Assembly: GCA_031258895.1 (NCBI GenBank)
Contig: JAIRMF010000059.1
Span: 1-13,019 of the forward strand
Origin: Dysgonamonadaceae bacterium
Lineage (GTDB): Bacteria > Bacteroidota > Bacteroidia > Bacteroidales > Azobacteroidaceae
DNA: 13,019 nt
Direction of reading: 5' to 3'
Shown here: one piece after another, positions 1-5,573 of the stretch
Layout of the letters: each line of letters opens with the position of its first letter
Position numbering within the stretch: position 1 is the stretch's first letter
Position numbers and translations under genes: made by a program
The notes under the pieces: model-generated
The model's database searches: none
Seen by the model: only the letters and a program-made list of their open reading frames with translations
Told to the model about the DNA's origin: nothing

Positions 1-1
1 G

Positions 2-664
2 GATTACTATGTTGGAAGCGTCAGCCCTTTCGGTATTACCTACGAGGATGATAAAGGCGTCTCACATAATGCCGAACGGCACTCGACGCCGGTCAGCTCA
101 AGTACCGGTTACGGATTCAGCACTCCCAGCACTATGACGGCAAGCATTGCGCTTGTGGCGGGCAGGAATGCAATTGTTAGTGTCGATTACGAGCTTAAAA
201 ACTATGGCGGGTCTCGATTTACCGATGAGGAGGGCTATGTTGACATTTGGTACGAGAATAATTCTAATAAGTACATCAAAGAGGACTTTAAGAATGCCTC
301 CTCATTCAGGGTTGGCGCGGAATACCGTTTTACGCCGCAATTTTCGGGACGGCTCGGATATGCATGGATACAGCAACCTTACAGTAAGGATGTCCTGAAC
401 GAAAGGGTTAACATCATCACAGAGGGCACGGCGCCTCATTATTCGTTGGAGGGCGCGATAAATTATTTAACTACCGGTTTGGGGTACAAATTTACTCCAA
501 GTTTTTATCTCGATTTTGCCTACGTTTATCGGGTGCAAAAAGACAGGCTTTATCCTTTCCCTTCGACGTATGACGAAGTTACGGAAACGGAAGTCATAGC
601 GACGCCTGCGGAAGTTTTGGTAAGCAATTCCAAAGTATTGATGACGGTGGGCTATAAATTTTAG
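2..664 (+). CDS. OmpP1/FadL-type outer membrane beta-barrel protein, 3' end only
   Basis: The reading frame is open from the first complete codon (position 2) to a TAG stop, giving the last 220 residues of a longer protein; the start and signal peptide lie left of the window. What is visible is a series of alternating polar and aromatic strands typical of an outer membrane barrel, for example FRVGAEYRFTPQFSGRLGYAW, TTGLGYKFTPSFYLDFAYVY and the terminal VLMTVGYKF, which ends in the C-terminal Phe common to outer membrane barrel proteins. In the Bacteroidales, barrels with this type of C-terminus are usually annotated as OmpP1/FadL or hemin-receptor proteins and are thought to import hydrophobic compounds. 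The hatch and N-terminal half cannot be seen, so the substrate is unknown. The next gene starts 5 bases after the stop, so the two are probably co-transcribed. I am confident of the barrel and fairly confident of the FadL family. Confidence 0.75.
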   Translation, partial: DYYVGSVSPFGITYEDDKGVSHNAERHSTPVSSSTGYGFSTPSTMTASIALVAGRNAIVSVDYELKNYGGSRFTDEEGYVDIWYENNSNKYIKEDFKNASSFRVGAEYRFTPQFSGRLGYAWIQQPYSKDVLNERVNIITEGTAPHYSLEGAINYLTTGLGYKFTPSFYLDFAYVYRVQKDRLYPFPSTYDEVTETEVIATPAEVLVSNSKVLMTVGYKF

Positions 665-669
665 ATTCC

Positions 670-1107
670 ATGCTTTTTACGACATGTATTCATCCGCAAC
701 TGCTCGGCGTTCTCGGTACGCTTGGTCACGGTTCGTGGATTCTCATTTCCGACGGCGGCTATCCGCATGCAACACACCCACTGCGCGATGTGCCGAAAGT
801 TTATCTCAATCTGGCTCCGGATGTTCTTACCATCTCGCAAATCCTTAAAGTTTTGAAAGAAACAGTGCCGATCGAGGAGGCGAGCGTGATGACGCCGCCC
901 GACGGTAGCCGGCAGCCGGTACACGATGATTTCCGCCGAATCATCCCCGGTACGGAATTTAACTACATTCAACAGTTCGACTTTTACGAGACGGCCAAAT
1001 CGGACAACGTAGGACTTGTTATCGCGTCGGGCGACAGCCGGAATTTTGCCAATCTACTGCTTAAGGTCGGCTTTGTACGGCATCCGGAAGGAGAAGGGAA
1101 ATATTAG
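670..1107 (+). CDS. RbsD/FucU family sugar mutarotase (ribose pyranase or fucose mutarotase type)
   Basis: A 145-residue cytoplasmic protein. The family interconverts sugar anomers (beta-pyranose to furanose for RbsD, alpha/beta fucose for FucU), so that sugars taken up reach the right kinase or isomerase form. The N-terminal block LGHGSWILISDGGYP (residues 18-32) matches the family's GHG...SDA.FP region and includes His20 and Asp28 at the usual catalytic places. The C-terminal block FDFYETAK (103-110) and the segment around NLLLKVGFV (128-136) match the FucU pattern of FYERA followed by a stretch ending NILLKKGV. Length agrees with the family (about 140). It starts 5 bases after the barrel gene without a recognisable Shine-Dalgarno site. 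No fucose or ribose catabolic gene lies nearby, so the substrate cannot be named. FucU-like is slightly more likely than RbsD from the C-terminal motif. Confidence 0.85.
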   Translation: MLFTTCIHPQLLGVLGTLGHGSWILISDGGYPHATHPLRDVPKVYLNLAPDVLTISQILKVLKETVPIEEASVMTPPDGSRQPVHDDFRRIIPGTEFNYIQQFDFYETAKSDNVGLVIASGDSRNFANLLLKVGFVRHPEGEGKY

Positions 1108-1170
1108 CGAATAATTTCCACGCGGATTCGAGCGCTGTACAGGGTATGGGCGGATGTATAAAATCCCGTT

Positions 1171-2118
1171 TCAGAGATACCCCAGACTTCTGAGGATGAA
1201 GACAATCAAGAAAATCGTGACACAAGATGCAACGGTAGTTAAGACCACGATTTGAGCTGCGAGTTCCCCGTCATTTCCCATATTGTCCGCCATTATATAG
1301 CTTACGACAGCGGTTGGCGTTGCGAACAGACTGACGAGCACCGCGAGTTCTGCGCCCCGGAATCCTGTGTGAATACAGATGTAAAGGATGATACCGGGTA
1401 TTACGATCAGACGTGAGACGGTTGCTGTGACGGCTTTTCCATAGTGGCGCTTTAAGCGGCTGAAACGAAACTCGCCACCCATCACGAAGAGGGCAAGAGG
1501 CGTCGCAATGCCGGCCAACTGACCTACCGGCTGCTCGATAAAATTTGGGAACTCGATACGTAGAGCGCCAAAGACCACACCAAAACAACAACCGACAATG
1601 AGAGGATTTGTGACGATGTCTTTCAGCAGTTTTCCGACGGCGACTTTTTTGTCGTTATGCTCTGAGTGGAGAGTCAGGATCACGACTGCGGCTATGTTGT
1701 AGAGAGGTATTATTATCGCCATCAACATTGCGATGTTGCTGACGGCGGCCTGACCATACATGGCGGTCGCAAGGGGGAAGCCGTATATTAGAAAGTTACT
1801 CCGGAAGACGCCCTGTATCATGCTGCCCCTTTGTCCTCGCCGTCTGACGGTTAGATGGACGGCAACGGTGGAGATTAATATTACGGACAGGACTCCAAGT
1901 ACCGCGAAGAGGATAAGTCTTACATTTGAGAAGTCGCCTTCGTAAGTTTTCCGTATGTCCTGGAAGAGCATCAGCGGCAGGAGGAACTGAAAGACGAACC
2001 TGTTCATCTGGGCAAGGAAATCACTTGCCACAAATCCCGTCTTCCTTGCAAAATATCCGGTGGTCATTAGCAGGAAGAGCGGGGCTACTACATTTACGGA
2101 GAATAAGAGGTCGGTCAT
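1171..2118 (-). CDS. AEC (auxin efflux carrier) family permease
   Basis: A 315-residue integral inner membrane protein with about ten hydrophobic segments in two halves. The N-terminus (LLFSVNVVAPLFLLMTTGYFARKTGF) and the phrase FVFQFLLPLMLFQDI (residues 41-55) are characteristic of the AEC family, as is the half-repeat beginning near residue 170 (NPLIVGCCFGVVFG, then a segment ending TPLALFVMGGEF). Bacterial AEC members transport small carboxylates such as malate or malonate, or have unknown substrates. Nothing here identifies the substrate. The ATG lies 7 bases after the stop of the ABC ATPase gene on the same strand, so the two form one transcription unit reading leftward. It converges on the mutarotase gene across a 63-base gap in which I see no convincing terminator hairpin. 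Confidence 0.85.
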   Translation of the reverse strand: MTDLLFSVNVVAPLFLLMTTGYFARKTGFVASDFLAQMNRFVFQFLLPLMLFQDIRKTYEGDFSNVRLILFAVLGVLSVILISTVAVHLTVRRRGQRGSMIQGVFRSNFLIYGFPLATAMYGQAAVSNIAMLMAIIIPLYNIAAVVILTLHSEHNDKKVAVGKLLKDIVTNPLIVGCCFGVVFGALRIEFPNFIEQPVGQLAGIATPLALFVMGGEFRFSRLKRHYGKAVTATVSRLIVIPGIILYICIHTGFRGAELAVLVSLFATPTAVVSYIMADNMGNDGELAAQIVVLTTVASCVTIFLIVFILRSLGYL

Positions 2119-2125
2119 AATGTTT

Positions 2126-2842
2126 TCAGCATTTTTTCAGTGTTTTGTCTGTCGGGTCGCCATCGTTGATGTTTTCTTCGAGCCATTGACCGTCGATATT
2201 TGTCCCGTTATGGTATTTCAGCGTACCGTTCACGGAGGCGATATTTTTTGCATTGGAGATGACGGCTCCTATGTCGTGCGAGGCGAGTACTATGGCTGTT
2301 GTACGGTTAATAACGGCGAGCAGTTCGTAGAATTGTTTCTCGAATCTTTTATCGAGGTAGACATTGGGTTCATCGAGCAAGAGGAGGGTGGGGCGGGAGA
2401 TTACGGCACGGGCAAGTAAGACTTTTTGAAGCTGCCCTCCGGATAGCGTTCCGATACTGTTTGACGCTATCTTTTCCAGTCCTGTCTCGATAATAATTTC
2501 GAGCGTTCGGTTTCTTTTTTCCCGTTTCGACATATTTTTCTCACCTATCAGACCGGATGCCACGACCTCGGAGACGACAATCGGGAAGCTGCGGTCTATA
2601 TGTTGGATTTGCGGCATGTAACCCATTTTCACTGTCGATTCGTCCGGCGGAAAGATTATTTCGCCGCGGAGAGGTCGGATGAGGCCGAGTATGGCTTTTA
2701 TGAGAGTTGTTTTGCCGCCGCCGTTAGGCCCGATGAGGCCGATGAAATCCTGTTTGAAGATGGTAAATGTAACGTTTTCCAGGACGGTATTCCGTCCGTA
2801 TGCCAGGCTTAAATTTCGTATCTCCAGTAAAGGTTTGTTCAT
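2126..2842 (-). CDS. Metal-type ABC transporter ATP-binding protein (ZnuC/MntB-like)
   Basis: A 238-residue ATPase subunit that would power a membrane permease on the cytoplasmic face. All nucleotide-binding motifs are intact: Walker A GPNGGGKT (residues 38-45), Q-loop Gln78 in YMPQIQ, signature LSGGQ (133-137), Walker B LLLLDEP (153-159) and switch His189 in ASHD. The spacing and the segment YMPQIQHIDRSFPIVVSEVV closely resemble zinc/manganese importers (ZnuC, MntB, TroB), where this region reads QR..iD..FP.tV.d.V. The partner permease and metal-binding lipoprotein are not in the window. The only membrane gene in the unit is the AEC permease downstream, which is not an ABC permease. An exact Bacteroidetes -7 box lies 34 bases before the ATG. 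The metal specificity is inferred from family resemblance only. Confidence 0.85.
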   Translation of the reverse strand: MNKPLLEIRNLSLAYGRNTVLENVTFTIFKQDFIGLIGPNGGGKTTLIKAILGLIRPLRGEIIFPPDESTVKMGYMPQIQHIDRSFPIVVSEVVASGLIGEKNMSKREKRNRTLEIIIETGLEKIASNSIGTLSGGQLQKVLLARAVISRPTLLLLDEPNVYLDKRFEKQFYELLAVINRTTAIVLASHDIGAVISNAKNIASVNGTLKYHNGTNIDGQWLEENINDGDPTDKTLKKC

Positions 2843-2876
2843 CGGGGTGTTTTTCCACAGGGAATGCTTGGGGATG

Positions 2877-2884
2877 CAAAGTTA
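2877..2884 (-). promoter_or_regulatory. Bacteroidetes-type -7 promoter box for the ABC ATPase-AEC unit
   Basis: Read on the minus strand, this is TAACTTTG followed by CATCC, an exact match to the -7 consensus TAnnTTTG of the Bacteroidetes primary sigma factor. It sits 34 bases upstream of the ATPase start codon. A clear -33 TTTG at the usual distance is not present; the upstream spacer is A-rich instead. Confidence 0.7.
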
Positions 2885-2934
2885 GCATTTTTTTTCGGAT
2901 TTTATGTTCCCCGGTGCATCGGAAAAGTTTGCGC

Positions 2935-3633
2935 TCAGTTGTCGGTTAGGGGTTTTTCGGCGAGGTCGGGGCGTAGCAGTCGGGTTCTCTCGATTGCCTG
3001 TTGGAGTTCCCATTCCCGGATTTTGGCTTGATGGCCGGACAGAAGGATTTCGGGGACTTTCCAGCCGTTGTAATCGGACGGTCTGGTGTATATTGGCGGC
3101 GCCAGGAGGTTGTCCTGGAAGGAGTCGGAGAGGGCTGACTGTTCGTCGCCGATTGCACCGGGTAGAAGTCGTACTGTTGCGTCCGTTATGACGGCGGCAG
3201 CGAGTTCACCGCCGGTAAGGACGTAGTCGCCGACGGATATTTCGCGTGTGATGAGGTGTTCTCGTATCCGGTAGTCGATACCTTTGTAATGTCCGCACAG
3301 GATTATCAGGTTTTTGGCGAGGGAGAGTCGGTTGGCGGTTTTTTGTTGGAATTTTTCGCCGTCGGGAGATGTATATATGACCTCGTCATAGTCCCGTTCG
3401 CTTTTAAGATGTTGTATTGCGCTGTCTACCGGCTGACACTGGATCACCATTCCGGGTTGCCCGCCGAAGGGATAGTCGTCGACGCGTCCGGAACGGTTGC
3501 CGGAGACATAATGTCGGAGGTTGTGGAGGTTTATTCGGGCGAGGTTTTTGTCTTGAGCGCGTTTTATGATGGAGTGATTGAGGAAGTTTTCCAGCATTTC
3601 GGGAAAGACGGTTATGATGTCGATATGGAGCAT
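2935..3633 (-). CDS. trmD: tRNA (guanine-37-N1)-methyltransferase
   Basis: A 232-residue SPOUT-class enzyme that transfers a methyl group from AdoMet to N1 of G37 in tRNAs reading CNN codons and some others, preventing +1 frameshifting. The N-terminus MLHIDIITVFPEML is typical. The trefoil-knot AdoMet site is built from YTSPDGEKF (87-95), LCGHYKGID (112-120) and SVGDYVLTGGE (133-143). The catalytic pair is conserved: Arg155 in TVRLLPG and Asp170 in SALSDSF. The tRNA-contacting C-terminal domain includes YTRPSDYNGWKVPEILLSGH (182-201). The length is that of the family. The gene starts one base after the stop of the T9SS plug gene, so the two must share a transcript. The usual bacterial partners rimM, rpsP and rplS are not adjacent here. 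Confidence 0.97.
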   Translation of the reverse strand: MLHIDIITVFPEMLENFLNHSIIKRAQDKNLARINLHNLRHYVSGNRSGRVDDYPFGGQPGMVIQCQPVDSAIQHLKSERDYDEVIYTSPDGEKFQQKTANRLSLAKNLIILCGHYKGIDYRIREHLITREISVGDYVLTGGELAAAVITDATVRLLPGAIGDEQSALSDSFQDNLLAPPIYTRPSDYNGWKVPEILLSGHQAKIREWELQQAIERTRLLRPDLAEKPLTDN

Positions 3634-3634
3634 T

Positions 3635-4879
3635 TTATTTGAATTTTAGAGTTTGATTTCCTATCAGTCGGTCCGCTCTGTCGCCGGCCCGGCGGAAGTA
3701 GACGAGGACGCGGTAATCGTTTTCCGTTTGGAAGTAATCGCCTTCCGTTTGGGCGGTCGCGGCTGCGGATTTCCCGTCCCATTGGACGTACACATAATTA
3801 TAGTATCCCTCTTTCAGGACCGCGGTTTTGGCGTATCCGCCGGATTGTTCGCTGTATTCCATCAGGGACGAGTTGTCGAGAAGGTTATTGAACGCGCGGC
3901 TGAGGATATAGACGCTGTTTTCGAGCGGTTTTTCGGCCGGCAGGAAAAAATGCACGATGTAGTAGTCGGCTTCATAGTCGGGGGAATCACCGTCTAACGT
4001 TCTGATGTAAATTTGTCCGTTTATGTCTTCGTAGTATTCGTAACCGGCGTCACTTCGGGCCCTGTCGGGGAACAGGGCGACGTGGAAAAAGGGATCGTGA
4101 AAGGATATCGTTTGAATATGCAAGCCGTTGAATTTTCGGGTAGTCATCTCGAACCTGCGGTATTCGTTACCGGCATTAAATATCAATTCGGGGATGTGCT
4201 CATAGGTCAGGAGCCTGTTTTGTACCGATCGCGGTTTTATTCCCGTCGCTTTGTTGTCGTGCCGTTCATTCTGGACGACATGCACTTTAAGGTCGTTGAG
4301 CGGCGTTTTGACCTGTTCGGGGCAGCGGAGGGTGAAACTGACCTGCTGGAAGTTGTTGTTGACGCCGCGGTCTGTCTGGCTGCTTACCCGGAGGTCGATA
4401 TCGACGTTCGGTTCGACCACATAAAACATTGCACATAAGATTGGTTCGTCCGAGTTTTCGGGGAAGACATGGAGAGCATAGTTACCGGATATTTTTGGCG
4501 CTACATTTTCATTCGGTATCAGGATGCGGTAATTAACGTACTGCATGGTGGTGTTAAGGGAGATGGCGTAATCGTCTGCTATTCTGTTTTGGAAGCCATC
4601 CATAAACTCCGAATCGAGCAGGTTTGAGGGGGAATTGTCCGCATTGCAGTGCGTCAGGGTATAGGTCAATGTTTCGGGTTCTGCGCCTAAGACGTCGAAA
4701 TTAATTTCGACCGCATCGTCACTGTTAAGGTTGATGTACGGGTCTGCCTGTTTGTTGTCGGCGAGGCTTACGGAGAGCGTTTTTACAAGTTCCGACAGGG
4801 GTTCGGTACGGAGCGTCTGTGCGGTTGCCGGAGGCGCGACTGTGGCGATACAATATAACATTACGGCTTGAAGTTTCAT
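3635..4879 (-). CDS. Type IX secretion plug protein (DUF5103)
   Basis: A 414-residue exported protein. An N-terminal signal peptide is visible (hydrophobic residues 5-14, probable cleavage ATA|Q after residue 20). The rest is beta-rich with the landmarks of DUF5103: a segment ending NYRILIPNENV (116-126) with SGNYALHVF (131-139), FNAGNEYRRFE (234-244), GYEYYEDINGQIYIR (279-293), DYYIVHFFLP (305-314), LKEGYYNYVYV (355-365) and, near the end, TENDYRVLVYFRRAGDRADRL (385-405). Members of this family plug the periplasmic side of the SprA channel of the type IX secretion system, keeping the outer membrane sealed when no substrate is in transit. No other T9SS gene is in the window, which is normal since T9SS genes are scattered. 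The stop codon is one base from trmD. A -7 box lies 51 bases upstream of the ATG. Confidence 0.88.
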   Translation of the reverse strand: MKLQAVMLYCIATVAPPATAQTLRTEPLSELVKTLSVSLADNKQADPYINLNSDDAVEINFDVLGAEPETLTYTLTHCNADNSPSNLLDSEFMDGFQNRIADDYAISLNTTMQYVNYRILIPNENVAPKISGNYALHVFPENSDEPILCAMFYVVEPNVDIDLRVSSQTDRGVNNNFQQVSFTLRCPEQVKTPLNDLKVHVVQNERHDNKATGIKPRSVQNRLLTYEHIPELIFNAGNEYRRFEMTTRKFNGLHIQTISFHDPFFHVALFPDRARSDAGYEYYEDINGQIYIRTLDGDSPDYEADYYIVHFFLPAEKPLENSVYILSRAFNNLLDNSSLMEYSEQSGGYAKTAVLKEGYYNYVYVQWDGKSAAATAQTEGDYFQTENDYRVLVYFRRAGDRADRLIGNQTLKFK

Positions 4880-4930
4880 ATTTGTGATGTGATTTTAGCG
4901 CGGTTTAACCGGCGGATTTATAATATTGTA

Positions 4931-4938
4931 CAAAGGTA
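4931..4938 (-). promoter_or_regulatory. Bacteroidetes-type -7 promoter box for the plug-trmD operon
   Basis: On the minus strand the sequence is TACCTTTG (preceded by TA, followed by TACAATATTA), an exact match to TAnnTTTG, 51 bases upstream of the plug-gene start. No good -33 TTTG is seen at the usual distance. The tandem repeats begin 55 bases further upstream. Confidence 0.7.
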
Positions 4939-4993
4939 TAAAGAAATATTCACTTCGTCCGGTATGCAAGGTTTTATTCAATTTTTTAAAACT

Positions 4994-5182
4994 TCTGGGA
5001 ATGTACCCAGAAACTCTGGGAATGTACCCAGAAACTCTGGGAATGTACCCAGAAACTCTGGGAATGTACCCAGAAACTCTGGGAATGTACCTGAAACTTC
5101 TGGGAATGTACCTGAAACTTCTGGGAATGTACCCAGAAACTCTGGGAATGTACCCAAAACTTCTGGGAACGTTCCTGAAACT
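4994..5182. repeat. Tandem array of nine 21-bp repeats, each able to form a hairpin
   Basis: Nine head-to-tail copies of a 21-base unit lie at 4994, 5015, 5036, 5057, 5078, 5099, 5120, 5141 and 5162. The main form (copies 1-4 and 7) is TCTGGGAATGTACCCAGA plus AAC. Within it TCTGGG and CCCAGA are complementary arms of 6 bp around a 6-base centre. Copies 5 and 6 end CCTGAA plus ACT, copy 8 ends CCCAAA plus ACT, and copy 9 is more diverged (AACGTT in the centre, CCTGAA plus ACT). A tenth, decayed unit may follow from 5183. The copies abut directly with no spacers. Function is unknown. A minisatellite between promoters, a cluster of protein-binding sites or a bidirectional RNA hairpin block are all possible. 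Confidence 0.95.
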
Positions 5183-5208
5183 TTGTGGAAGCATATCAAT
5201 ATGGTGCG

Positions 5209-5221
5209 GTAACTTAGTTAC
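5209..5221. promoter_or_regulatory. 13-bp palindrome, possible operator
   Basis: GTAACT-T-AGTTAC is a perfect inverted repeat with 6-bp arms around one central base. It lies just right of the repeat array and about 83 bases upstream of the cyd -7 box. Its form suits a dimeric regulator, but it does not match the FNR/CRP or ArcA patterns I know. A 13-bp perfect palindrome can arise by chance in a window of this size, so this is only a candidate. Confidence 0.3.
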
Positions 5222-5283
5222 GGCATAAACAAAAATCAGGGTAAGAAAATCGGGAAATTTTATTTTTCGATGTAATAATAATA

Positions 5284-5311
5284 TTGAATACCGAAAAAAT
5301 GTGTACCTTTA
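5284..5311 (+). promoter_or_regulatory. Probable promoter of the DUF4492-cydAB operon
   Basis: TTG at 5284-5286, a 17-base spacer and TACCTTTA at 5304-5311 resemble the Bacteroidetes promoter (TTTG, about 17-23 bases, TAnnTTTG). The last base of the -7 box differs from consensus. The box ends 21 bases before the DUF4492 ATG, leaving a short leader of roughly 15 bases. Confidence 0.55.
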
Positions 5312-5332
5312 CAGTCTGAAATTCGCATCACA

Positions 5333-5557
5333 ATGGATAAAATAAGAAATGTGCGCGACTTCCTGCAAATGTATATAGAAGGATTTAAAGGATTGACCTG
5401 GGGTAAACCCCTCTGGAACATCATTATCGCAAAAATAATCGTACTATCTGCCATCGCCGCATTCCTCGCATCAAAAAACCCCATGAAAAACCTCCATACC
5501 AATAACCAAAAAAGCGAATACATCTTCAATGAATTCGTAAAAATCAATAATAATTGA
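5333..5557 (+). CDS. DUF4492 small membrane protein of the cytochrome bd operon
   Basis: A 74-residue protein. The segment YIEGFKGLTWGKPLW (residues 14-28) is the conserved core of DUF4492, followed by one transmembrane helix (about residues 29-46, NIIIAKIIVLSAIAAFLA) and a polar tail. DUF4492 proteins are encoded directly upstream of cydA in Bacteroidetes. Their function is unknown. By position and size they recall the small bd-oxidase subunits CydX and CydH/CydY of other bacteria, which stabilise the haem site, but no sequence relation is visible. The TGA stop is 16 bases before cydA, so the gene heads the operon. The length of about 30 residues after the helix is at the long end of what I expect for the family. 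Confidence 0.85.
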   Translation: MDKIRNVRDFLQMYIEGFKGLTWGKPLWNIIIAKIIVLSAIAAFLASKNPMKNLHTNNQKSEYIFNEFVKINNN

Positions 5558-5573
5558 ATAAAGAATAAGCTAT

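Larger units (their letters stand above)
4880..5332. other. Divergent intergenic control region of 453 bases
   Basis: This is the longest gap without a convincing gene. It separates the leftward plug-trmD unit from the rightward DUF4492-cydAB operon. From left to right it holds the plug-gene leader and -7 box, an AT-rich patch, nine copies of a 21-bp tandem repeat, a 13-bp palindrome, an AT-rich stretch (about 5230-5300) and the cyd promoter. Several frames are open through the repeat only because its unit is a multiple of three. I do not regard them as genes. Confidence 0.8.

Noticed and set aside
1108..1170. Terminator between the convergent mutarotase and AEC genes
   Set aside because: No stem with a T-run on either strand could be found by eye. 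The same holds for the 27-base gap at 9617-9643.
2885..2934. Hairpin terminator after trmD (TTCC...GGAA and CCGG elements)
   Set aside because: The arms are only 4-5 bp, compete with each other and are not followed by a T-run in the direction of transcription.
4994..5182. The repeat array as a CRISPR array
   Set aside because: The copies abut directly with no unique spacers, the unit is only 21 bases, and there is no cas gene in the window.
4868..5228. Open frames through the repeat array, encoding heptad repeats such as SGNVPRN and MYPETLG on the + strand and matching frames on the - strand
   Set aside because: A 21-bp unit without stops leaves several frames open at once on both strands. 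The frames overlap the plug gene start or lack a promoter, and the flanking peptide has no recognisable features. The array is better explained as non-coding.
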